Shown in pieces: positions 17,832 to 26,848 of a stretch of 64,000 bases of DNA. The position numbers and the translations under genes were made by a program. Positions within the stretch are counted from its first letter, which is position 1. Each line of letters starts with the position of its first letter. The stretch is from positions 95,542 through 159,541 of the forward strand of contig CBDAOL010000005.1 of NCBI GenBank assembly GCA_965198045.1, in the 5' to 3' direction. The notes beneath the pieces are model-generated. The model searched no databases. It worked only from the letters and a program-made list of their open reading frames with translations, and was not told the DNA's origin. This DNA comes from CBDDEC01 sp965198045 (lineage in GTDB: Bacteria; Chloroflexota; Dehalococcoidia; UBA2979).

Positions 17832-18353
17832 GTGGCGAGGCACTACGAGGCCGCACCGGAGTCGTCGATCGATCCGAGCCATCGCTATGCCGCCGTGCTG
17901 CGCACCGAGCGTGGTCCAGTGAGCATCGCGCTGCGGCCAGACCTCGCGCCGGTGGCCGTCAATTCGTTCGTGTTCCTTGCTCGAGAGGGCTACTTCGACG
18001 GTTGCGCGTTCCACCGCGTGGTGCCGGGCTTCATCGCGCAGGCGGGCGATCCCACGGGCACGGGGCGTGGTACGCCCGGCTATCGCATCGAGGATGAGCC
18101 CAGCGACGAGCCGTTCGTCGCCGGCGCCGTGGGCATGGCGAACGCGGGCGCCGGAAGCGCGGGATCGCAGTTCTTCATCGCGCTCGCCGATCTGCCTCAT
18201 CTCGACGGGCGGTTCACGCTCTTTGGCGTCGTTGAGGAGGGACTGGCGCTCCTCTCCGACCTCGAACGCCGCGAGCGCTCTGACGATCCATCGGACCCGC
18301 TCATGATCTCTCAGATCGAGATCGCGGAGGATGACGCGTCCGCTCCGAGCTGA
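17832..18353 (+). CDS. Cyclophilin-type peptidyl-prolyl cis-trans isomerase
   Basis: 173 residues, start GTG. It is a single cyclophilin domain without signal peptide or membrane anchor. The active-site segments are intact: FHRVVPGFIAQAGDPTGTG with the catalytic arginine, VGMANAGAGSAGSQFFIALA, and LDGRFTLFGVV. It is likely the cytoplasmic partner of the membrane-anchored isomerase encoded immediately upstream (four-base gap), with which it forms a tandem duplicate. Prolyl isomerisation assists protein folding. Confidence 0.9.
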   Translation: MARHYEAAPESSIDPSHRYAAVLRTERGPVSIALRPDLAPVAVNSFVFLAREGYFDGCAFHRVVPGFIAQAGDPTGTGRGTPGYRIEDEPSDEPFVAGAVGMANAGAGSAGSQFFIALADLPHLDGRFTLFGVVEEGLALLSDLERRERSDDPSDPLMISQIEIAEDDASAPS

Positions 18354-18433
18354 GCCGCGCAACGCGTACCGAATCAGCGACTTCTTGCCGATAGTGAAAG
18401 CACGACGGGCGTGCGCGTGCCCGCACGAACGCT

Positions 18434-18655
18434 CTAGCTCGGTGGCGAGCCCTGCGAGGCGTCGGCGGAGCGTCCAGCACGCCGTTCGACATAGGCCATC
18501 AACCCAAATGAGGGGACGAACAGGGCAAACGCGATCAGCGCCGGTAGGACCCATCCGCCGATGAGGAGGAGCAGTCCAATCGCCAGCGCGAAGGACATGC
18601 CCAGGATCGAGCCGATCCGGGCGACGAGCACGTACGGGGGGACGCCGTCTGGCAT
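18434..18655 (-). CDS. Small two-helix membrane protein of unknown function
   Basis: 73 residues from ATG 18655. It has two hydrophobic stretches (ARIGSILGMSFALAIGLLL and GGWVLPALIAFALFVPSFGL) and a polar C-terminus. No family is recognised. The open frame continues upstream of this ATG, but that part is antisense to the divergent GAF-sensor gene. The two start codons share the palindrome CATG (18653-18656). A TACGAT box ten bases before the ATG could be its promoter. Confidence 0.55.
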   Translation of the reverse strand: MPDGVPPYVLVARIGSILGMSFALAIGLLLLIGGWVLPALIAFALFVPSFGLMAYVERRAGRSADASQGSPPS

Positions 18656-20702
18656 GAGCGCCGCGATCGTAGCAACGGGCCCAGCCGGGGACAACGAGGA
18701 CACTGACGCCGCTCTGCGTGTCCGCGTCGAATCCTCCGCTGTGACCTGGCAGCAGCGGCGACTGCTGCTCGTCGCCGGCGCGCTGGTCGCGTCCGCTTCA
18801 CACCTCATCGGCAGTCCCATCATTGCCGCTGTCGCGATCTACGGGATCGCGGTGGCCGTCCTGGTCGGCGAGGCCGAGGTGATCCTCGCCCGCCGCGCTC
18901 GGAGCGAGTGGCAGTTCGATGCGATCACTCTGGTCGCTCGCGTGGCGCTGGTGACCGTGCTGGCGGTTGCTCTGACCTTCGGCGGGGCAGGGACCTGGCT
19001 CACGCTCGGAGTACTCGCGGTGCTGGTGATCTCGATCGCGGGCTCAGTCAGCACCGTGTCGATGGTCGTGGTCGTCGCCTACACGTCAGCGGTCTTCGTC
19101 GCGACCGAATTCCTCGCGATCCGCGACTCGGTGCCGCATGCCCACCTGGTCGCGTCGCACGAGACCGGGCACATGTCCGTCCTGCAACTGCTCGGCGTCG
19201 CGCTGGTGGGGTTCCCGGGCCTGGCGGCGGTTGTTCACCTCCGCTGGCGCGCTTCGATCGAGACGCGCGAGGAGCTCGAGGAGACGGTCGACGAGCTGAG
19301 GACAGCGCCCGGCGCCCTCGAGGAGTCGCGCGGCGAGCTGGAGCGTCTGAACCGCGACCTCAACGCCGAGGTGAGCCAGCAGACATCAGAACTCGAGCTG
19401 CGCAACCGCTACCTCTCGGTCGTCAACGCAGTCTCGACCGCCCTCGGCGAGCCCGGGAACGACGAGCCGCTGGTCGGCCGCGCGGCGCGGATCGCCGGCC
19501 GATTGATCGGCGGGAGTGCGGCACAGGGCTGGCAGATTGCGAGTGACACCGAGCCGACCTCGACGTTCGTGAAGCTCGACGGGGAGTCAGGCGCCGACGT
19601 GCAGGCACTGCCGGTGGAGCTGCTGCAACAGGTTGCAGATCGCCGCGAGCCGCTGCTCAGTGAAGACGCCGTCGGCCCGGATGGCGAGCCGCTACCGGAC
19701 CCGGGCGGGGCATTCGTGGTCGTCCCGATCCACTCTCATGGTGAGTCGCTAGGCGCGTTCGCCGTGATCGGCATCGAAGACGAAGAAGTCGGCCCACGCG
19801 AACGCAATCTGCTCCTCTCGGTCGGTCGCGAGGTCGGTGCGGCGCTGGTGAACGCCGTGCACATTCGGAATATGGAAACCCGCGCGGACCGGGTGGCCCT
19901 GCTCAGCGACGTCGCGAAGTTCGCGGGTGGCCGACGGGCAACGCGCGACGCGCTCGACGAGGCTCTGGCGCCGGTGCGCGACCACCTCGATGCACTACGT
20001 GTGTCGGTCGTGGTGTCGCAGCGCGACGGCCAGGGCGGGACGCTAGCCGTGGCGGGACCGCCGACCGAGTACAGCCGCGATGGACGCCACGTCGATCGCC
20101 TGCGGAGTGAGGTCGCAAACGGACAGTCGGTGCTCTATCGGCGCGCCGACGGCGTTCTTCCGGAGGACGTCGCGCAGCGTGTCGGCACGATGATCGTGGC
20201 GCCGGTGGTGGCGAGCGTGCCCGGTGTGACTCGGTTCGGCGATCCGCCGCCGAGCCCAGACGCGGCGGACCCGGATACGGCGAACCACAGCGACGCCGAA
20301 CGCGTCGTGGGCGCCCTCGTTTGCTCGTCTGCCGAGGAAGACGTGTGGGATGCCGACACAGTTGCGCTCATCGCTGAGGTCGCCGAGGTCGTAGCGCGCC
20401 GCCTGGAGGCAGACGCCTATGCCCGCTTGCAGAGCCGGCGGATCGATGAGCTTGCGAGCCTGACTGAAGTGGCTCGGCTAATGCAGTCCGGCGCCGACGT
20501 GGAACGACTCTGTGGCGGATTCGCACAGGCCCTGCGCGCCCTCATCTCGTACCGAGCGCTCACAATCGTACGAACTTCGACGTTTGGATCGCGTGACCAG
20601 GTGCACCAGTTCGACGCTGACGCTCTGACGGTCGACAGCGGACCAGACGCCAGCCCGCCGGAATCTGTTACGCCGCTCCCGGAGCCGATCGTCTGGGCCA
20701 GT
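18654..20702 (+). pseudogene. Membrane GAF-domain signalling protein, 3' end lost to an IS
   Basis: From ATG 18654 the frame gives several transmembrane helices (about residues 30-200), a coiled coil (EELEETVDELRTAPGALEES and following) and GAF modules at roughly residues 270-430 and 440-600. A third GAF then begins (RLQSRRIDELASLTEVARLM). Around base 20,700 the sequence stops resembling this protein and runs into an inverted IS1182-type transposase fragment. The frame stays open by chance to 20918 with an Arg/Pro-rich tail. Any kinase, GGDEF or phosphatase output domain is missing, so its signalling role is unknown. A later GTG start at 18741 is possible. Confidence 0.75.
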
Positions 20703-21291
20703 GGAAACGGCCCGGAGCCAACTCGTCGCCCCGCGCGTCGCCGAAGCGCGCGTTCTCCTCGGCGTCCACCCGCTCCGCTTCGTCGAGGATGCGCCGCACC
20801 TCGGCCTCCAGGTCCGCATCCGTGCGGTTGCGCTCACGGCTGGCGTTGGCGTGCAGCTTGGTCCCGTCGAGCGCGACCACCCCGACCCGCACCAGACCAG
20901 CCTCGGCGCACAGCCTGAGCACCTCGGCGAACAGTCCCGAGAGCGCCTCCTCGTGCTGCTGGCGGAAACGGCAGATCGTCGCGTGGTCGGGGTGCTGGTT
21001 CGCGGTCAGCACCCGGAGGGCGATGTCCTCCCGGCAGCGCCGTTCGATCTGGCGGCTCGAGCGCTCGCCCTCGCAGTAGGCGTAGAGCACGAGCGCGACC
21101 ATCATCGACGGCTCGTACGCCTTCCGCCCCCAACCGTCCTCGCGGTAGCGCTCGTAGAACGCGGTGAGGTCCAACTGGCTGACCGCATCGAGCACGAACC
21201 ACGCGAGGTGGTCCCCCGGCAGCCAGTCGCGGAGGCTGGCGGGCATCAGGTATTGCTGGTCACGGTCGCACGGCAAGAAACGCTGGGTCAC
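20703..21291 (-). pseudogene. IS1182-family transposase, N-terminal fragment
   Basis: From GTG 21291 the protein begins QRFLPCDRDQQYLMPASLRD and continues through DHLAWFVLDAVSQLDLTAFY, HPDHATICRFRQQHEEALSG and VALDGTKLHANASRERN, all typical of IS1182/IS5-superfamily transposases. The DDE domain after about residue 195 (near GDARGDEL) is absent, and the remaining codons match the antisense of the GAF gene instead. The left boundary (about 20,695-20,720) is an estimate from where similarity ends. It cannot encode a working transposase. Confidence 0.8.
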
Positions 21292-22153
21292 GGCGGCACC
21301 TCGGAATCACTCCGCCCCCGCCGCCATGCTCATCGTATAGCGATGTCCCCTCTTCGTGGGTTTGTGCGACAGCCTCAGCCGGGGCGAGCCAGCCCAGGCT
21401 GCTGTGCGGGCGCTTCGTGTTGTACTCGATCCGCCAGTCCTCGATCAGCACCTGCGCCTCGAGCAGGCTGTCGAACTGCTCGACGGCCAGGAACTCGTCG
21501 CGCAGCCGGCCGTTGAACGACTCGACGAATGGGTTTTCCCACGGCGCACCGGGCTCGATGTAGCTGCTGCCCGTACCGCTGAACCGGCACCAGTCGCGCA
21601 GCGCGTTGGCCGTGAGCTCGGGCCCGTTGTCGCAGCGGATGTACCCCGGCGCCGTCCCGCGCCCGGCGACGATCCGGTCGAGCGTGGCGGCGGTGGCGTC
21701 GGCGTTGATGCGCCTGGCGGCCACCACCGCCAGCGCCTCCCGCGTGTGCTCGTCGACGATGTTGAGCAGCTTCAGGACCCGCCCGTCCGCGGTCTGGTCG
21801 AACTGGAAGTCCAGCGCCCAGACGTGGTTCGGCCGCTCAGCACTCAGCCGCCTGGCGGGCTGAGCCGAGTCCCCCAGACGCTGACGCTTGCGTCGTGTCA
21901 GCGGGACGCGCAGCCCCTCCTCACGCCAGAGCCGTTGCACCCGCTTGCGGTTCACGGTCCATCCCTCCTCGCGCAAGGTCGCCCATGCGCGGCGGTATCC
22001 CCAGCGGGGGTGGCCACGCGAGAAGGCGTGCAACTCCGTCCTGAGCGCGTCGTCGCCACGGCCGCGCGCCGGCAGGCGGCGCTGCGTGGAGCGGTGCTGG
22101 CCGGTGACCCGGCATGCCCGCCGTTCCGACAACGCGAGGCGGTCCTGCAACAT
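21260..22153 (-). CDS. IS3-family transposase OrfB (rve integrase core)
   Basis: 297 residues from ATG 22153. An HTH_21 segment (HPRWGYRRAWATLREEGW) precedes the DDE core: HVWALDFQFDQTADGR (first Asp), IRCDNGPELTANALRDW (second Asp) and ENPFVESFNGRLRDEFL (Glu), with KRPHSSLGWLAPAEAV near the end. The frame is -1 relative to orfA and overlaps its end, so an OrfAB fusion by programmed frameshift is likely, as in the family. The last 15 or so residues lie beyond the estimated left end of the element, so the original stop may have been lost. Confidence 0.88.
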   Translation of the reverse strand: MLQDRLALSERRACRVTGQHRSTQRRLPARGRGDDALRTELHAFSRGHPRWGYRRAWATLREEGWTVNRKRVQRLWREEGLRVPLTRRKRQRLGDSAQPARRLSAERPNHVWALDFQFDQTADGRVLKLLNIVDEHTREALAVVAARRINADATAATLDRIVAGRGTAPGYIRCDNGPELTANALRDWCRFSGTGSSYIEPGAPWENPFVESFNGRLRDEFLAVEQFDSLLEAQVLIEDWRIEYNTKRPHSSLGWLAPAEAVAQTHEEGTSLYDEHGGGGGVIPRCRRDPAFLAVRP

Positions 22154-22539
22154 GCAGACCGCCTCGCGCCGGCGCGACGGGCTTACCAGTTTCCCCGGGC
22201 GATCTCCTTGAGCGCGTCGATCTCGAGTTCCTTGTCGGCGACGATCCGCTTCAGCCGCGCGTTCTCGCGCTCCAGCTCGCGCAGCCGTTTGGCGTCGTCG
22301 GCCTTCATCCCGCCGTACTGGTTGCGCCAGCGGTGGTAGGTCTGCTCCGAGATCTCGACCCGCTTCGCCGCCTCCGCGATCGTCTGCCCCTCACCGAGCA
22401 GCCGCTCCACCTCCCGCAGCTTGCGCACGATCTGCTCAGGCGTGTGCCTGCGTCGTTTCACCGTGATGTCCTCCTCCGCCCACCTTCGCGGGCCAAAGGA
22501 CTCTCATCAACGGTGGTCTCGTCTCACGGGGTCAGGTCA
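21307..22539 (-). mobile_element. IS3-family insertion sequence (about 1.23 kb)
   Basis: The right end (element 5' end) is clear: on the minus strand from 22539 it reads TGACCTGACCCCGTGAG, a typical IS3-family terminus. The left end is placed tentatively at 21307, where the plus strand reads TCACTCCGCCCCCG, a weak inverted match. The resulting 1233 bases fit the usual IS3 size. GGA occurs at both flanks (21303-21305 and 22540-22542) and could be a 3-bp target duplication. It carries orfA and orfB in the overlapping -1 arrangement. Confidence 0.75.
22183..22461 (-). CDS. IS3-family transposase OrfA (helix-turn-helix)
   Basis: 92 residues. The start RRRHTPEQIVRKLREVERLL, the HTH segment IAEAAKRVEISEQTYHRWRN, the leucine-zipper helix RELERENARLKRIVADKELE and the closing DALKEIARGNW are hallmark features of OrfA in this IS3 subgroup. 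OrfA binds the inverted repeats. It ends in TAA at 22183 while orfB continues one frame back across the stretch GGGGAAAC, a plausible slip site. Confidence 0.92.
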   Translation of the reverse strand: MKRRRHTPEQIVRKLREVERLLGEGQTIAEAAKRVEISEQTYHRWRNQYGGMKADDAKRLRELERENARLKRIVADKELEIDALKEIARGNW

Positions 22540-22544
22540 GGACC

Positions 22545-23358
22545 GTGAGCGACGGACGCCTTACCCCTCGAGGCCGGACGCACCGCCTTCGGCGTCGATG
22601 CCGAGGTCTACGATCGCGCGCGCCCACCGTATCCCGATGCGCTGTACGCGCTCCTCGACGCCGGACAGCTGATCGAGGGTCGAACCATCCTTGACGTGGG
22701 CGCGGGTACCGGCGCGGCCACGTTGGAATTGGCCCGCCGCGGGGCGGGGCGGATCACGGCGTTGGAGCCCGACCCGCGGCTCGCCGAGCTGCTCGTGTCC
22801 AAGGCCAGCAGCTCGGACGCTCCGGTCGAAGTGCGCATCGTGACGCTCGAGGAAGCGGACCTGCCGGACGCGTCGTTCGACCTCGTGGTGTCTGCGACCG
22901 CGTTTCACTGGGTGGACGAGACCCTCGGCCTCGAGATTGTGCGGCGTGTGCTCCGCCCGGGCGCCGTGATCGCGTTGTGGTGGACGGTGTTCGGCGATCC
23001 AATGCGGGATGACCCGTTCCACGCTGCGACGAAACGGCGCCTGGACATCGGCTTCAGCAGTCCGTCTGCCGGCGTGCGACCGAGCGTGCCACACGCCCTC
23101 GATGTCCCGGCGCGTCGAGCCGCCCTCGAGGGCGCGGGGTTCGAGGATGTCCAGCACGAGCTGATGCGGCGACTCGTCCGGTTCACAGCTCGCGAGATCC
23201 GCGAGCTCTACTCGACGTTCGCGCAGAATCAGCAGCTCCCGGCCGCCGAGCGCGACGCGCTGCTGGACGACCTCGAGGGGATCGCCCAGCGGGAGTTCGG
23301 TGGGGTGGTGGAGCGGCCGATCCAGACCTCGCTCTACATCGCACGACGTTCCTCGTAG
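22545..23358 (+). pseudogene. Class I SAM-dependent methyltransferase with a frameshifted start
   Basis: The AdoMet domain is readable: TILDVGAGTGAATLELARRG (motif I), ALEPDPRLAEL, and ATAFHWVDETLGLEIVRRVL. The homologous frame is open from 22549 but has no ATG/GTG/TTG before the GTG at 22696, inside motif I. A GTG at 22545 begins a plausible N-terminus (SDGRLTP) in a different frame; removing one C from the CCCC run at 22564-22567 would join it to LEAGRTAFGVDAEVYDRARP. The gene starts five bases beyond the IS3 end. It is either frameshifted or affected by a sequence error. Confidence 0.65.
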
Positions 23359-23507
23359 CTCGGTCACCGGCGATGTGCCGATCGGATGGGGCGTAATAGA
23401 CGCCGCACCGACAGGCGGACATCGGCGAGGTGGGCGGGCCCGCTGCGTTCGTCTACGCTTCGCCGGCTGAAACACCTGCATTGATGCAGGAGAAGTTGAA
23501 GGGAAAG

Positions 23508-23825
23508 ATGGCAGTATCAAACGTAATCCCGTTCCAGGTGAACCCTGGTAAGGCCCAGGAGTTCGGCGCACTCATCGCAGAGGGCACGGCGATCGCTGCG
23601 CGCGTCGGTGACTCCACCAGCATCCGCATCTGGCAGGGCGCCGTGGGCGCCGCCGGGGCGAACGGCGTCACCATCGTGGTCGAGTACGAGAACATGGAGG
23701 CCTACGGGCGCTCCGTCGACGCGATCACCAATGACGCTGACTGGCAGGCGCTGCTCGCCAAGTTCGGCGATGCCAACGTAGCGACACCGATGCCGACCGC
23801 GTTGGTGACCGAGATAACGATGTAA
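23508..23825 (+). CDS. Small ABM-like (dimeric alpha/beta barrel) protein
   Basis: 105 residues from ATG 23508, picked for the GAAGGG ribosome-binding site at 23498-23503; an in-frame ATG at 23484 lacks one. The pattern of a first strand (SNVIPFQVNPGKAQEFGALI), central VTIVVEYENMEAYGRSVDAI and DADWQALLAKFGDAN resembles antibiotic-biosynthesis-monooxygenase/NIPSNAP-type ferredoxin-fold barrels. No catalytic role can be assigned. It stands alone, with a GC-rich hairpin (GGGCCGG 23855-23861 with CCGGCCC 23869-23875) downstream but no T-run. Confidence 0.6.
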   Translation: MAVSNVIPFQVNPGKAQEFGALIAEGTAIAARVGDSTSIRIWQGAVGAAGANGVTIVVEYENMEAYGRSVDAITNDADWQALLAKFGDANVATPMPTALVTEITM

Positions 23826-23984
23826 CGCGCGCCGTCGCGTTGCGTATGGGGCAGGGGCCGGTCGTGTGCCGGCCCTCGTGCCGTCCTCTAGCGTTCCAGC
23901 AGTCGCCGCCGGCCGCGATCAAAGCGATGCTGGTGGCGAGTCGGCGGTCGGGCAGACGCCCGCGAGCACCACGGAGTACCGGAA

Positions 23985-24566
23985 GTGGCGAGAGAGCCGT
24001 TCAATCTCAGCATCTTCGGTCCGCAGGCCGTCGGGAAAATGACCGTCGGTTTCGAGGTGCAACGCCTGACGGGCGCGTCGCTCCTCCACGGCCACATGCT
24101 GGTAGACCTCCTGACCGAGTTCTTCGAGTTCGGATCCGAGCCTTTCGTCCGCCTCGCGACCGCTTTCCGCAGGGAGATCATCGAGGAAGCAGCGCGAGCT
24201 GGAACGAACCTGGTCGGGACCGGCGTTCCTCCGTTTGGCGACCCGGCCGTGATGCGCGTCATCGAGGATTGGGCCGACCTCGTCTCAAGCGCCGGTGGCG
24301 AGCCACTCTACGTGGAGCTGGACGCGCCACTCTCGGTTCGCCTCGACCGCAATCGCAGTGAGCTACGACGAGCGAGCAAGAAGACAGATTGGGCGAGCGA
24401 CGAAGTCATGGCGGCGCTGAGCGAACAGCACACGACGGTAGCTGAGGCCGGGGTGACGCTTCCAGGCCGCCACATCGTGATCGACAACAGTCAGCTCTCC
24501 GCCAGCGCGGCCGCCGAGGTGATCGTGGCGAAGTTCGACCTCCCGCGGGTGACGGGTGTCGGATAG
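23985..24566 (+). CDS. P-loop kinase/ATPase-like protein
   Basis: 193 residues from GTG 23985. The N-terminus has a Walker A (FGPQAVGKMTVGFEV) in which the usual Thr/Ser after Lys is Met followed by Thr, and a later EPLYVELDAPLSVRLDRNRS segment resembling the lid/NMP region of small-molecule kinases. This suggests an adenylate/shikimate-kinase-like fold. The substrate is unknown. It is intact and flanked by a small ABM-like gene and a methyltransferase remnant. Confidence 0.6.
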   Translation: MAREPFNLSIFGPQAVGKMTVGFEVQRLTGASLLHGHMLVDLLTEFFEFGSEPFVRLATAFRREIIEEAARAGTNLVGTGVPPFGDPAVMRVIEDWADLVSSAGGEPLYVELDAPLSVRLDRNRSELRRASKKTDWASDEVMAALSEQHTTVAEAGVTLPGRHIVIDNSQLSASAAAEVIVAKFDLPRVTGVG

Positions 24567-24642
24567 CGGCGCGACGCCTCAGGGTTCGAGCGATCGGCTG
24601 TTCGTCTCGCCCGTGGTACGCGTTCGTCGATGTCCTCGCTCG

Positions 24643-25062
24643 CTAACCGCGAACGCGCGCGGTGACCTCGACGATCCCGAGGTAGCTACCCCGGTCCGCT
24701 CGTAGCGCGTCGCCGGTCTCAGCACCTGGCGCGACGCCCAGCACCGGCACAGGCAGGGCGGCCGCGACCGCGGCGTCATCGAACTTCAGCCACACGTCCC
24801 AACGGTCATCCATGGCGGCGGCATGCTCAATGTCGACAATCCCGGTGTGCTGCCAGTGGTTCCGCCACCACTCGGCGGTATGGAACGACCAGCACTCCCG
24901 GGGATTCCAGAAACTGGCGCCGCTCTCGTCCTCCTCCGTGAGATATGACGGCGGGTCGCCCTCGAAGTCTCGGATCAGCCCCGGATGGGCGGTGATCTCG
25001 CGGACAGTCTTCCTGGCGAGGGCTCCATCGTGGAATCGCGACTGAGTCGGCAGGCGAGACAT
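24643..25062 (-). pseudogene. SAM-dependent methyltransferase, C-terminal fragment
   Basis: The readable part (HPGLIRDFEGDPPSYLTEED, FWNPRECWSFHTAEWWRNHW, GIVDIEHAAAMDDRWDVWLK) matches the C-terminal substrate domain of a known class of SAM-dependent methyltransferases. The Rossmann AdoMet domain that should precede it is absent. The frame stays open to 25110, but the residues beyond about 25062 (Arg/Pro/Cys-rich) look like chance coding. The break lies just before the leftmost gene of the integrase-bearing segment, so the fragment probably marks an insertion or deletion boundary. Confidence 0.55.
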
Positions 25063-25073
25063 GGCGCGCGCGC

Positions 25074-25556
25074 GTGGACACCTGGGACAACGCGCACCCC
25101 GCGTGGGCATACGAGGATGTGCGGAAATTCGAGCGGGCGTTCCGTCGAGCGGAACTCCAGCTTACGGGCGAGAAGCATGGACTGGAATGGTTCTACGAAC
25201 CGGCATCAAGGCTGAATAGGCAAGAGCTAGAGCGTAGGGCCGCCGCCGGCGATCGGAGCGTGGCCCGCCAGCTCAGCCGGATCGCAGACGATGAGCGCAG
25301 GTTCTGGGAGTGGAGCCAGGACCTGCCCATGTACCCCGGTGAACACGAACTTCGTTTCGAGGACGCGATGGAATCCGGGATGATTGGCGACCGGTCGGAT
25401 CAGTACGAGTCTTGGGGATCAGCGCTGATTAGGGCCTACCGCTTGTCGGTGACCGGAGTTGTCGATCCGACCGCCCACACCCACTCCACAGAGATTGCTA
25501 CCGGGCAACGGAGACCCGGCGACCCAGTGATCAACGCGGAGGAAAGTCATGCCTAG
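25074..25556 (+). CDS. Hypothetical protein beside the integrase
   Basis: 160 residues, rich in charged and aromatic residues (for example FERAFRRAELQLTGEKHGLE, DDERRFWEWSQDLPMYPGEH). It has no membrane segment or signal peptide, and I recognise no family. Its TAG stop overlaps the integrase ATG (ATGCCTAG), so the two are translationally coupled and the protein probably belongs to the same mobile element. The start at 25074 is not well supported by a ribosome-binding site; an in-frame later start is possible. Confidence 0.45.
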   Translation: MDTWDNAHPAWAYEDVRKFERAFRRAELQLTGEKHGLEWFYEPASRLNRQELERRAAAGDRSVARQLSRIADDERRFWEWSQDLPMYPGEHELRFEDAMESGMIGDRSDQYESWGSALIRAYRLSVTGVVDPTAHTHSTEIATGQRRPGDPVINAEESHA

Positions 25557-26671
25557 AACGCGAGGACCTCGGGGCGACGGCTCGATCACGAGGTTAGGAC
25601 GCCGTTACCAGATCCGGGTTTTGGGTGGGCCAGCACCGCCTCCAGCGAACGGTCTCGACGATGGCCGAAGCCCAGAAAGTGCGCGACGAGCTGCGGCGGC
25701 GCGCCGATGTCGGCATAGCGGCGCCGGGTTACCGGCTGATTGACGTCCTCGACGCCTTCCTTGAGCACGGCAGAACCACCCGTGGCTGGACGCCGGCGAC
25801 GATCCGCTCGTACCGCTCTACCATCGATCTGCACATTCGGCCGGCAATCGGGAAGGTTCTCCTTGACCGTCTGACGGTTCGCCACGCACAGGGGTTTATC
25901 GATCGTCTGGTAACGGTCGGGCACAGTCCACGACACGTCGCACACATTCGTGGCGTACTCCGTTCAGCCATTGCGCACGCGGTCAACCAGAAGCTGGTCA
26001 CTCGAAACGTGGTCGCTCTCGTCACCGTGCCGCCCACCCGGAAGGCTGAGACAGCGGCCTTCTCGCACGACGAGGTGCGCCGTCTCTGGGAGGCGCTTCA
26101 GGACAACCGGCTACGCCCCCTCTTCATGGTCGCCGGCACGCTTGGACTTCGGCGCGGCGAGCTGATCGCGCTCCGCTGTGAGGATGCGAACCTCGACCGC
26201 GCTGAGCTGCAGGTCAGGCGCACGGGATCCCGAATCTACGGCGAGTACGTCGAAGGGCTGCCTAAGAGCGAGCGCTCACGTCGCACGGTGTCACTGCCGG
26301 CTTTCCTCATCGAGGAACTGAAGCGACACAAGGCCGCGCAGAACGAAGACCGCCTGCAGCTCGGGCCTCACTGGCGCGACGAGAACCGCGTGTTCCCTGG
26401 CGACGATGGAGGGCCACTCGGAGCGACGACGATCAGGAAGACGCTAGACGCAGGCCTCGAGAGAGCCGGGTTACCGCACATTCGCGTGCACGACTTGCGC
26501 CATTCTGCGGCGACAGGGCTGCTCGCGGCGGGCGGATCGCTCCACGATGTGCAGGAAATGTTGGGCCATGCCGCCTACGCGTTCACGTCTGACACCTACA
26601 TCCACGCGCTCGACGGGCAGAGGCGTGCCACCGCAGACCGTCTCGATCGAGCCCTCGGTGGCTCCTCGTAA
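25549..26671 (+). pseudogene. Tyrosine recombinase (phage-type integrase) with a +1 frameshift near its N-terminus
   Basis: The catalytic residues are intact: GTLGLRRGELIALRCEDANL (Arg I), HDLRHSAATGLLAAGG (H-x-x-R), and EMLGHAAYAFTSDTYIH (His and Tyr nucleophile). A SAM-like core-binding domain (TIRSYRSTIDLHIRPAIGKV) precedes them. The N-terminal DNA-binding start (MPRTRGPRGDGSITRLGRRY, from ATG 25549) is in another frame. One extra G around 25623-25629 explains the shift, after which GQHRLQRTVSTMAEAQKVRD continues. An internal start at 25625 would give a 348-residue protein that could retain the catalytic part. The gene ends 66 bases from tRNA-Pro. Confidence 0.75.
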
Positions 26672-26689
26672 GTACGCGATAAGTACGCG
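26669..26689 (+). repeat. Direct repeat TAAGTACGCG x2 after the integrase
   Basis: TAAGTACGCG occurs at 26669-26678 and again at 26680-26689, one helical turn apart. The first copy includes the integrase stop. Its place between the integrase and the tRNA-Pro 3' end fits arm-type integrase binding sites, which is inference. Confidence 0.4.
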
Positions 26690-26734
26690 CGACAGGATGC
26701 GCACCGAGGGACGCCAGTGTTTAAGCAGGATTGA

Positions 26735-26811
26735 TGGTCGGGGCGCGCAGATTTGAACTGCGGACCTCTGCGTCCCAAACGCAGCGCTCTGCCAGGCTGA
26801 GCTACGCCCCG
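26735..26811 (-). tRNA. tRNA-Pro (anticodon TGG)
   Basis: A 77-base cloverleaf with acceptor stem CGGGGCG/CGCCCCG, anticodon arm CTGCG-TTTGGGA-CGCAG (anticodon TGG, CCA codons) and encoded CCA (26737-26735). Its 3' end faces the integrase gene, the classic geometry for integration into a tRNA 3' end. I could not find a second copy of that 3' end to the left within the window. Confidence 0.95.
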
Positions 26812-26848
26812 AGGGGGTGACGGGGCGCGCGTGCGCCCTCGTTTGAAG

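Noticed and set aside
24560..25100. A duplicated tRNA-Pro 3' end as the far attachment site
   Set aside because: Scanning from 22.5 to 25.6 kb found no copy of the TGGTCGGGGCGCGCAGATTTG segment; short GC matches were not convincing.
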